DNA of 9,467 bases from Nitrospinota bacterium (GTDB lineage: Bacteria; Nitrospinota; Nitrospinia; SZUA-224). Shown piece after piece: positions 1 to 5,406 of the stretch. The DNA is taken from NCBI GenBank assembly GCA_016212345.1, contig JACRGM010000125.1, forward strand, positions 1-9,467, in the 5' to 3' direction. The position numbers and the translations under genes were made by a program. The notes under the pieces were generated by a model, which did not search any database, was not told the DNA's origin, and worked only from the letters and a program-made list of their open reading frames with translations. Position 1 is the stretch's first letter; every line of letters begins with the position of its first letter.

Positions 1-118
1 GTGTGAAGAGACCAGCCATGATTGCAAGGATGGCAATAGAGACGAGCATCTCGACTATGGTTAGACCATTGTTACAATTTACAATCTTCGATCTTCGATC
101 CTTGATTGATTTATTCAT
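1..118 (-). CDS. Fourth prepilin (GspJ/PilW position), 5' part only
   Basis: The first 39 codons of a further prepilin gene whose 3' end lies beyond the left edge. It starts at the ATG at 118, overlapping the previous stop by 4 bp (ATGA), with GGAG nine bases upstream. The 18-residue leader ends in NCNNG, and the mature N-terminus is LTIVEMLVSIAILAIMAG, with Glu5 intact. The first mature residue is Leu instead of the usual Phe or Met, which prepilin peptidases tolerate. The leader contains a peptide from the 7-bp-period repeat (IKDRRSKI). The position after G-, H- and I-like genes suggests GspJ or PilW, but the diagnostic part is missing. Confidence 0.85.
   Translation of the reverse strand, partial: MNKSIKDRRSKIVNCNNGLTIVEMLVSIAILAIMAGLFT
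84..110. repeat. 7-bp-period repeat in the fourth prepilin's leader
   Basis: Units ATCTTCG, ATCTTCG and ATCCTTG, followed by ATTGATT, lie in the leader codons. The sequence is closely related to the repeats at 515-545 and 3143-3168 and is read in the same frame, giving an Arg-Ser-Lys-Ile peptide each time. Confidence 0.8.
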
Positions 119-567
119 TTTATTACTCCAGGGGGTGGTGCCTTTGGGTTGTGTTCATAATTCGATTTTAGTGTCTCTAACTGTACATCCCCTATCTTCA
201 CTATGATTTCTTTTATTTCTGCTCCAGATGTTGTATCCTGTTCATATATCGATATAATGACATCTCTATTAACCCACTCCCCATCAATGGATACCTGATC
301 AGAGGTTGTACCCACAGAAAGGGCATCATATCCCTGTGCTATGCGGTCATCCATGGTCTTAGTTACGAGGTTCCCTATCTCTCTCTTCTCCTCAACCTCC
401 TCATGAGACTTAAGGGGTGTAGTAAGGGAGATAGCAACTGTTACAATCACGATTGATGTAACTGTTATTGCCACCAGGAGTTCAACCAATGAAAACCCCT
501 TGTTGGGATCTTTAATTTTCGATTTTCGATCCTTGATCTTTGATTGCCAATATAATCTATTCTTCAT
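115..567 (-). CDS. GspI/PilV-like minor pseudopilin
   Basis: A minor prepilin of 150 residues. The peptidase site is DPNKG/FSLVELL after Gly24, with Phe1 and Glu5 and a hydrophobic N-terminal helix (FSLVELLVAITVTSIVIVTV). The mature chain is about 126 residues, with a mostly polar beta-rich domain (DVIISIYEQD, IKEIIVKIGDVQ) and a proline-rich end (PKAPPPGVIK). Position and helix fit GspI/PilV, but the globular part is too divergent to name firmly. The 24-residue leader is longer than usual because it carries a peptide (SKIKDRKSKIKD) encoded by a 7-bp-period repeat. The ribosome site GGAAGGGTGA sits a few bases before the ATG, 28 nt after the previous stop. The stop overlaps the next prepilin start (ATGA). 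Confidence 0.85.
   Translation of the reverse strand: MKNRLYWQSKIKDRKSKIKDPNKGFSLVELLVAITVTSIVIVTVAISLTTPLKSHEEVEEKREIGNLVTKTMDDRIAQGYDALSVGTTSDQVSIDGEWVNRDVIISIYEQDTTSGAEIKEIIVKIGDVQLETLKSNYEHNPKAPPPGVIK
515..545. repeat. 7-bp-period repeat in the GspI-like leader peptide
   Basis: Four 7-bp units, ATTTTCG, ATTTTCG, ATCCTTG and ATCTTTG, then ATT, encode the charged part of the prepilin leader. Because the unit is 7 bp, three units (21 bp) give a heptapeptide period, seen in the protein as SKIKDRK followed by SKIKDPN. Confidence 0.85.
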
Positions 568-595
568 CTTTCACCCTTCCTTTTAAAATCGAGGA

Positions 596-1348
596 TTAAA
601 AACCAACTATCTCAAAACCATCCCCACCCCGAGGGGTGCTAAGGGGATAATCATAATCAACAGTGATGATCCTATTTGTACCATCATAATCAGCAATCTC
701 TCTGATATAGCAGTCATTATTTGATGTTATTATGATAGTGTATCCATTAAAGTAACCATTAGTGGTTTTGGTCAGATTAGTCTTAAACTGGGTAGTGCTG
801 TTACCCGTATCGCTTATTACAGATCCTGTTTCAATTAGATCGCCTGCCATCACCTTCCCTGTTATATGACCCACTGTGATAACCCTTTTGTTGCCTCCAT
901 ATTCGATGATGACATCCCCACAATCACTAGGTCTACCAGGGTCTTCAATATCAGAGCCGAATATTACAGAGGTGGTCCCTCCAAAATCTGCATCGGTTAT
1001 ATTGACCCCCTTGACATCCCTATCAGTATCAAAGTCAACTATATAATCCTTTTTATTAAAGGGATTGAGTACTGTACTCCAGATTCCCCCCTCTTCCCTC
1101 TGAACCATGAGGTCATTTCCGTTTGCAACAGTGCTGAATATCACCTGATGCATCTTTTCTTCCTTTACTGCAAGATTCTGGGCATACCATATAGCTGTTG
1201 CAATCCCCTCTCCTGCTATATTGAGTTTCATATCGGCAAAAAAGCCATTCAGGGATGGAATAGCAACAGCAGAGATAATCACCATGATAAGGATAGTTAT
1301 CATTAACTCTAAGAAGGTAAAGCCCTGATTCCTGTTAATGTTCTTCAT
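596..1348 (-). CDS. GspH/FimT-like pseudopilin with a C-terminal extension
   Basis: A minor pseudopilin precursor of 250 residues, exported and probably located near the pseudopilus tip. The short leader MKNINRNQG is cut before FTFLELMITILIMVIISAVAIP, with Glu5 present. The middle resembles the GspH/FimT core: a long N-terminal helix with a WYAQNLAVKEE segment, a VIFGSD strand, and the closing pattern VIIEYGGNKRVITVGHITGKV near 146-166. GspH-type proteins usually end about here (roughly 150-190 residues). Residues 167-250 form an extra, Thr/Asn/Asp-rich, predicted beta module ending in YDGTNRIITVDYDYPLSTP and a GGDGFEI motif, similar in style to repeats in phage structural proteins. Cys143 and Cys213 could form a disulfide joining core and extension. 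It starts 8 nt after the gspG stop with a weak ribosome site, so it is probably coupled. Confidence 0.85.
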   Translation of the reverse strand: MKNINRNQGFTFLELMITILIMVIISAVAIPSLNGFFADMKLNIAGEGIATAIWYAQNLAVKEEKMHQVIFSTVANGNDLMVQREEGGIWSTVLNPFNKKDYIVDFDTDRDVKGVNITDADFGGTTSVIFGSDIEDPGRPSDCGDVIIEYGGNKRVITVGHITGKVMAGDLIETGSVISDTGNSTTQFKTNLTKTTNGYFNGYTIIITSNNDCYIREIADYDGTNRIITVDYDYPLSTPRGGDGFEIVGF

Positions 1349-1356
1349 CTGGTTAC

Positions 1357-1911
1357 CTATCTATTCGTATAAGAATTGCCATTTGAATCAGTAGCTGTAT
1401 TGTTGGCATAAAACTGTCCTGTAGCCCGTATGAACATCCATCCAGTAAGGTTGTTTGCTGGTGTACTAATTATAATAGTAGTGGTATCAACCTGAACCAC
1501 AGCTTCACTTCCAGCAGGAGTAAGAGCATTGGGTATAGGATTGTTTGGGATCTTATTTTTTATGTATGGCCCATATGGAAAGGCAGCGCCTTTCGTAGTA
1601 GATACGCCATGATTTCTATCTGTGTACTGTGTAAGCTGGTCTCTAAATGCATCATTTGCTGATGTATAGCTACCTACTATTACACCAGGATATTGTGAAT
1701 TATGTTGAGCTGCATAGAGTTCGATTGCATTCCTCATTGTACTAAGATCACTATCTAGAGCCGCCTCATTCGCATCCTGGGTAGATGCACTGAACTGCGG
1801 GATGACAACCGCTGCAAGTATCCCGAGGATGATCACCACGATCAGCAGTTCGACTAGGGTGAATCCCCTTTCCCCTTTTAATATATCTTTCATATCATTT
1901 ATCCTTTTCAT
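1357..1911 (-). CDS. gspG: GspG-like major pseudopilin / type IV pilin
   Basis: The likely major subunit of the pseudopilus or pilus, made as a prepilin of 184 residues. The prepilin-peptidase site is KGERG/FTLVELL, cut after Gly16, leaving a mature protein of 168 residues with the usual Phe1 and Glu5. The N-terminal helix (FTLVELLIVVIILGILAAVV) is both the export signal and the polymerisation spine. The globular part follows the GspG pattern: LSTMRNAIELYAAQHNSQYPG, then a TQYTD region and YGPYIKNKIPNNP, the segment that in GspG precedes the C-terminal strands. There are no cysteines, so the disulfide loop typical of type IVa PilA is absent, which favours GspG. It is somewhat longer than classical GspG. 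The prepilin peptidase and the outer-membrane secretin are not in the window. A type IVa-like pilin is the alternative. Confidence 0.9.
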   Translation of the reverse strand: MKRINDMKDILKGERGFTLVELLIVVIILGILAAVVIPQFSASTQDANEAALDSDLSTMRNAIELYAAQHNSQYPGVIVGSYTSANDAFRDQLTQYTDRNHGVSTTKGAAFPYGPYIKNKIPNNPIPNALTPAGSEAVVQVDTTTIIISTPANNLTGWMFIRATGQFYANNTATDSNGNSYTNR

Positions 1912-1919
1912 TATTTTTT

Positions 1920-1928
1920 CCTCCTTCC
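1920..1928 (-). promoter_or_regulatory. Strong ribosome binding site of gspG
   Basis: GGAAGGAGG lies eight bases before the ATG at 1911 and is the strongest Shine-Dalgarno sequence in the window with a start codon. It favours the ATG at 1911 over the in-frame ATG at 1893, and fits a highly expressed major pseudopilin. Confidence 0.8.
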
Positions 1929-1936
1929 TTTATCAC

Positions 1937-1948
1937 AGAGAATTCTCT
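1937..1948. repeat. 12-bp perfect palindrome in the gspG leader
   Basis: AGAGAATTCTCT is a perfect palindrome 25 bases before the gspG start codon and just upstream of its ribosome site. It could be a small operator or an RNA stem close to the ribosome site, or it could be chance in AT-rich DNA. No regulator binding site that I know matches it with certainty. Confidence 0.4.
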
Positions 1949-1953
1949 TATTT

Positions 1954-2021
1954 CCTATGAAAATATCCTTTCACACTCCCATAAATGCACGGACAAACAA
2001 GTTTGTCCATGCCACCCAGCC
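1954..2021 (-). repeat. 68-bp intercistronic palindromic element, copy 1 (gspF / gspG gap)
   Basis: The core palindrome is at 1987-2017, with the TGAAAGG and TATTTTC block at the conserved distance. It matches copies 2 and 3 in length, orientation and layout; one base at the stem foot differs (GTGCA instead of GTGCC on the transcribed strand). It sits in the middle of the longest gap in the operon, upstream of the major pseudopilin gene. Confidence 0.9.
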
Positions 2022-2030
2022 GAAAATCGT

Positions 2031-2048
2031 AATCTTTCTCACCTCCTT
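2031..2048 (-). promoter_or_regulatory. Orphan Shine-Dalgarno-like sequence directly after gspF
   Basis: AAGGAGGTGAGAAAG follows the gspF stop immediately and is a textbook ribosome site, but no ATG, GTG or TTG follows at normal spacing; the next triplet is ATT. The gspG start lies 120 bases further on behind its own ribosome site. An element copy sits in between. The simplest reading is a ribosome site stranded when the element inserted. An ATT-initiated 20-codon leader peptide (2033-1971) is possible but less likely. Confidence 0.5.
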
Positions 2049-3251
2049 CTATCGAACTGCCCTGGAGAGCTTGAATATCGGGAGTATCAGGGAGGTTGCA
2101 ATCAGACCTACCACTATCCCCATCATAATAAGAAGGATCGGCTCAATGAGTGTAGATAATATCTTCATCTGATTACTGATCTCCTCATCGTAATACTCTG
2201 CAAGTCTGAGCATTACTGTATCAAGATTCCTAGATCCCTCCCCTGTCTTGATCATCTGCCTTACAGTCTCAGGTATAAATGGTGTATCCATAAAGGGGGG
2301 TGACAGCCCCTCTCCCTTTTCAACACTCTCCACTATCTTATCTATAAAACCGATAAATATATGATTACTGACACCTCTACGGGTGATCCTCAAGGCATCT
2401 AATAGGGAGACCTTGCTCCCTATCAGGAATCCGAGTATACCCATCAGTTGTGATACATATATCTTTATAAATATTCCTGAGAGGAAAGGCATACTTATCT
2501 TTAGTCTATCTATAATCAATCTTCCCTTATCATTCTTTATAAAGCTGTATCCGCTGTATGCCAGGACCCCGAAGATAATAATGACTATATACCAGTAAGA
2601 TACTAAGAGATTACTGATCATCATAAGTATCTTGGTCGTTATGGGGAGCTGGTCCTTTATATTTTCAAAGAGATCTCTAAACTTGGGAAATACAAATGTC
2701 AGTATGAATATCACCACAAAGGTAGCGAGGATACTTAGGGTCACTGGATATGTCATAGATTTCTTAATGGTAGCGATAAACTCCTCTCTCTTCTTCTGAA
2801 ATCTGACAAGCCTGTTCAGCATCTCATGGAGATTTCCAGTACCTTCACCTGCCTTTACCATGCTGATATATATATCAGAGAATATATCAGGATGCCTCTC
2901 TATTGCCTCTGACATCAGTCTCCCCTCCTCTATATCTGCAACAATCCTGTTGATTATCCCTCTAAATCTCGGATTCTCTATCTGGGTTGAGATGCTATAG
3001 ATACTTGTGTTTAAGGGTGTGCCTGTCTCAAGCATAAGTGAGAGTTGTGTGGTAAAGAAGAGGAGATCCCTACCAGATATCTCCTTTTTAAAATGGATAC
3101 CCATATCTTTGATCTTTCTCAAAGCCGAGCTAATAGAATCTCCGATTTTCGATTTTCGATTTTCGATTAAGGAGGGGGCGCTATCTCTGATTAAGGAACC
3201 TAAACCTAATGTACCTTTCTTTGAGCCTCTCCCTCTAGTCTGAATAGCCAT
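2049..3251 (-). CDS. gspF: GspF/PilC family inner-membrane platform protein
   Basis: A polytopic inner-membrane platform of 400 residues that couples the assembly ATPase to pseudopilin or pilin polymerisation. It has the two-repeat T2SSF layout. The first cytoplasmic domain (about 60-165) contains KAGEGTG at 133-139, and the second (about 260-365) contains KTGEGSR at 335-341, the family's repeated hallmark. Membrane segments lie at about 170-189, 215-237 and 367-391. The N-terminal 60 residues are variable and hold an insert derived from a 7-bp repeat (ENRKSKIGD, near 30-38). Length is normal for the family, and conserved segments are complete. It is separated from gspE by 116 nt of repeats and from the next pseudopilin gene by 137 nt. 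It is functionally paired with the ATPase just upstream. Confidence 0.95.
   Translation of the reverse strand: MAIQTRGRGSKKGTLGLGSLIRDSAPSLIENRKSKIGDSISSALRKIKDMGIHFKKEISGRDLLFFTTQLSLMLETGTPLNTSIYSISTQIENPRFRGIINRIVADIEEGRLMSEAIERHPDIFSDIYISMVKAGEGTGNLHEMLNRLVRFQKKREEFIATIKKSMTYPVTLSILATFVVIFILTFVFPKFRDLFENIKDQLPITTKILMMISNLLVSYWYIVIIIFGVLAYSGYSFIKNDKGRLIIDRLKISMPFLSGIFIKIYVSQLMGILGFLIGSKVSLLDALRITRRGVSNHIFIGFIDKIVESVEKGEGLSPPFMDTPFIPETVRQMIKTGEGSRNLDTVMLRLAEYYDEEISNQMKILSTLIEPILLIMMGIVVGLIATSLILPIFKLSRAVR
3143..3168. repeat. 7-bp tandem repeat in the gspF 5' codons
   Basis: Three perfect CGATTTT units plus a partial CGATT lie in the codons for the variable N-terminal stretch of GspF. Related 7-bp-period repeats occur near the starts of the two last prepilin genes (84-110 and 515-545) and encode similar Lys/Ser/Ile-rich peptides. 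Gain or loss of one unit would shift the reading frame. Confidence 0.85.
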
Positions 3252-3261
3252 ATATTCCTCT
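3252..3261 (-). promoter_or_regulatory. Ribosome binding site that decides the gspF start
   Basis: AGAGGA lies four bases before the ATG at 3251. An upstream in-frame TTG at 3284 would add 11 residues, but those codons are part of the 68-bp element and the TTG has no ribosome site. This supports the ATG at 3251. The ribosome site itself lies at the edge of the repeat. Confidence 0.75.
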
Positions 3262-3324
3262 GAAAATAGCCTTTCAGTCTTCAACTAAGGCACGGACAAA
3301 CAAGTTTGTCCATGCCACCCAGCC
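3257..3324 (-). repeat. 68-bp intercistronic palindromic element, copy 2 (gspE / gspF gap)
   Basis: The same element as at 1954-2021 and 6923-6990. The core palindrome is at 3290-3320, and TGAAAGG and TATTTTC follow at the same distance as in the other copies. Its 3' end on the transcribed strand supplies AGAGGAAT, the ribosome site of gspF. In this copy the reading frame that runs from the ATG inside the core stops early. Confidence 0.9.
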
Positions 3325-3332
3325 TCTCAACC

Positions 3333-3364
3333 GCAACACTGCAACACTGCAGCACCGCAGCACT
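3333..3364. repeat. Four tandem 8-bp units after the gspE stop
   Basis: Four consecutive 8-bp units on the plus strand, GCAACACT, GCAACACT, GCAGCACC and GCAGCACT, begin three bases beyond the gspE stop codon and fill half of the gap to element copy 2. They are non-coding and imperfect. They could be a variable-number tandem repeat that alters spacing between the two genes, or part of a dispersed repeat family. Confidence 0.8.
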
Positions 3365-3367
3365 ACT

Positions 3368-5074
3368 TCATTCTGTCTGGATCGCTATCTCCACCTCTTC
3401 CAATGTTGTCAATCCCTGTTTGACCTTTTTCAATCCCTCCATCCTGAGTGATGGATATCCTATCTTCTCCCTGAATTCCCTTATCATATTTACTGATGGA
3501 TTATTGAGCATAAGGGATTGAAATTCTCGATCAACCTCAAGATATTCAAAGATACCTATCCTCCCTTTGTAACCTGAGTCATAGCATGATATGCACCCTT
3601 TTCCCTTTACCAATTGTAGATCCTTTTCACAACCCCACCCGAGATTATCCAATAATGTACTCGAGGGGAAGTAGTTGGTTTTACACTCAGGACAGATGAG
3701 ACGAATCAACCTCTGAGCAATTATTCCGATCAGTGAGGATGAGATTAAGTAGGATTCGACACCCATATCTATCAGACGGGTTATGGCACTAGCGCTGTCG
3801 TTAGTATGGAGTGTGGAGAATACCAGATGCCCGGTGAGGGATGCCTGGATAGCGACCTCTGCGGTCTCTCTCTCCCTTATCTCGCCGACCAGGATTATGT
3901 CAGGGTCTTGCCTCAAGCTATGCTTCAATATCTTTGCGAATGAGAGGCCGAGTGAATCATTTATCTGGTTCTGATTTACGATTTCCAACTGGTACTCAAC
4001 AGGGTCTTCTATAGTAACGATATTTTTTTCTATGCTATTCAGCATACTTATAGCTGAATATAGGGTTGTGGTCTTGCCACTCCCTGTAGGACCTGTTACA
4101 AGGATTAGGCCAAAGGGTCTTTTGAGTAGTTTCTTGAATCTGACAAGTATTTCATTATCAAAACCGAGTTCATTGATATCGAGTATTGCATTCTTTTTGT
4201 CCAACACCCTGAGCACAATCTTCTCTCCATGTATACCAGGGAGAGAGGAGAATCTTAGATCCACTGTCCTACCTTCAATATATACCTGTATCCTTCCCTC
4301 TTGAGGGAGTCTTCTCTCAGAGATGTCGAGTTTTGCCATGATCTTTAATCTGGAGATTACTGCGGGATAGAGTTCTATTTTTGGGCTCATTGCCTCGTAA
4401 AGGATACCATCAATCCTGTACCGTATCCTGAATTTTCTCCTTTCAGGTTCGATATGTATATCACTGGCCCGATCCTTTATTGCCTTAAGGATAATAAGAT
4501 TGACAAGATTTATGACTGGACTCCCTTCTGCAGTCTCTTCTATGTTCTGATAGTCCTCTTCCCTGATCGATTCTACTAACTGTATCTCCTGTCCCTCGAG
4601 TTCTGCAAGAAAGTTAGTGATCTCTATCTTCTCGTCATAATATTCTTCTATGGCATCCTTTATATCTGTTGCCCTGCATAATATCGGATGGATTGTACAT
4701 CGTGTTATCTTCATCAATTCATCGAAGACAAACACTGCCTGAGGGTCTACAGTAGCAATGAAGAGATTCCCCTTTACCTTGAACATGGGTATGATATTGT
4801 GTAATTTTGCCTTTTCTTTTGGTATAATATTTACTATCTTTGGATCTATAAGCCCCTTTCGTAGCCATACATGTGGAAAGCCGAGTTGTTTACTGAGGGT
4901 GCCAACAATCTGATCCTCAGTCACCATATTCAGTTCTGCTAACACCTCTCCCAGACGTTTGCCTGTCTTCTTCTGTACATCCAGTGCGGTAAGGAGCTGT
5001 TCAGGGGTCAGTATCTCTGATTCAACAAATATCTCCCCCATCATCTTCTTTTTGACTAATGGGACTATTGTCAT
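3368..5074 (-). CDS. gspE: GspE/PilB family secretion/pilus assembly ATPase with MshEN-type N-terminus
   Basis: A hexameric cytoplasmic ATPase of 568 residues that powers extension of a pseudopilus or type IV pilus by acting on the GspF/PilC platform. The N-terminus carries two 24-residue MshEN-like motifs, 11-34 and 40-63, separated by exactly five residues (KKTGK), as in c-di-GMP-binding MshE. The second begins RLGEVL; the first begins MMGEIF, lacking Arg-Leu. A linker reaches about 180. The ATPase core has Walker A GPTGSGKT (328-335), the Asp-box region near EDPVEY (356-361), Walker-B-like IILVGEIRE (393-401) and the His-box TLHTNDS (421-427). A zinc tetracysteine motif is present: Cys461/Cys464 and Cys494/Cys497. 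Length and motifs are normal for the family. The start overlaps the STAS stop (ATGA). PilB of a type IV pilus is the alternative name; the downstream G-H-I-J pseudopilin order favours gspE. PilT, the retraction ATPase, is not in the window. Confidence 0.96.
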   Translation of the reverse strand: MTIVPLVKKKMMGEIFVESEILTPEQLLTALDVQKKTGKRLGEVLAELNMVTEDQIVGTLSKQLGFPHVWLRKGLIDPKIVNIIPKEKAKLHNIIPMFKVKGNLFIATVDPQAVFVFDELMKITRCTIHPILCRATDIKDAIEEYYDEKIEITNFLAELEGQEIQLVESIREEDYQNIEETAEGSPVINLVNLIILKAIKDRASDIHIEPERRKFRIRYRIDGILYEAMSPKIELYPAVISRLKIMAKLDISERRLPQEGRIQVYIEGRTVDLRFSSLPGIHGEKIVLRVLDKKNAILDINELGFDNEILVRFKKLLKRPFGLILVTGPTGSGKTTTLYSAISMLNSIEKNIVTIEDPVEYQLEIVNQNQINDSLGLSFAKILKHSLRQDPDIILVGEIRERETAEVAIQASLTGHLVFSTLHTNDSASAITRLIDMGVESYLISSSLIGIIAQRLIRLICPECKTNYFPSSTLLDNLGWGCEKDLQLVKGKGCISCYDSGYKGRIGIFEYLEVDREFQSLMLNNPSVNMIREFREKIGYPSLRMEGLKKVKQGLTTLEEVEIAIQTE

Positions 5075-5406
5075 AGAAAACTCTTCCCTGCCCTTTCCAG
5101 ATCAAAATAGATCTCAAAGTATATGGTCATATTTGTTATATTAAATATCTCATTACAGAGGGGATTAGGATTTGCAATCTTTATGCTTCCTCCCCTCTTT
5201 CTGATCTTATTGTGATAATCTAGTAGTGCCTCAAGTCCCTTGCTATCTATAAAAGGGACCTGACTGAGGTTGATTACTATCAGTATCTCGTTCCTCTCCA
5301 GACACTCCTTTATCATATGGTCTAATGGCTCAAGCCCCTCTTCTATGATCGGAAACTCTGGTGTTATAAAGGTTACTGTACCTGTCTTGGTTCTTTTTAT
5401 ATTCAT
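5071..5406 (-). CDS. STAS-domain protein (anti-sigma-factor-antagonist-like)
   Basis: A small cytoplasmic protein of 111 residues that is essentially one STAS domain, the fold of SpoIIAA/RsbV-type antagonists. The core motif is INLSQVPFIDSKGLEALL. Asp54-Ser55-Lys56-Gly57 matches the conserved D-S-x-G site, so Ser55 is the predicted regulatory phosphorylation site. No anti-sigma kinase or PP2C phosphatase gene is in the window, so its partner is unknown. The C-terminal third, including NITNMTIYFEIYFDLERA, resembles the normal STAS ending. It overlaps both neighbours by 4 bp (ATGA at each end), which places it firmly between the HD-GYP enzyme and the assembly ATPase in one translational unit. 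It may relay a signal to the secretion/pilus machine or act on an unrelated partner-switching module; the family does not decide between these. Confidence 0.9.
   Translation of the reverse strand: MNIKRTKTGTVTFITPEFPIIEEGLEPLDHMIKECLERNEILIVINLSQVPFIDSKGLEALLDYHNKIRKRGGSIKIANPNPLCNEIFNITNMTIYFEIYFDLERAGKSFL

Noticed and set aside
866..1306. 146-codon open frame on the plus strand
   Set aside because: It lies fully antisense to the GspH-like gene, has no ribosome site or recognisable domain, and its codons mirror the real gene.
1951..1980. Sigma-70 promoter for gspG using TATTTT as -10
   Set aside because: The matching -35 position reads GCATTT, far from TTGACA, and the block is part of the repeat.
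1998..2014. Possible sigma-54 promoter (TGGCA...TTG) upstream of gspG
   Set aside because: The spacing between the TGGCA and TTG blocks is three bases too long and the final C is missing. The match comes from the palindromic element itself and occurs identically at the other two gaps.
1986..2021. Intrinsic terminators at the palindromes
   Set aside because: No T-tract follows the stem on the transcribed strand in any copy, and genes of the same pathway continue downstream.
3251..3284. Upstream TTG start for gspF adding 11 residues
   Set aside because: The added codons are part of the 68-bp element and no ribosome site precedes the TTG, whereas the ATG at 3251 has AGAGGA at good spacing.
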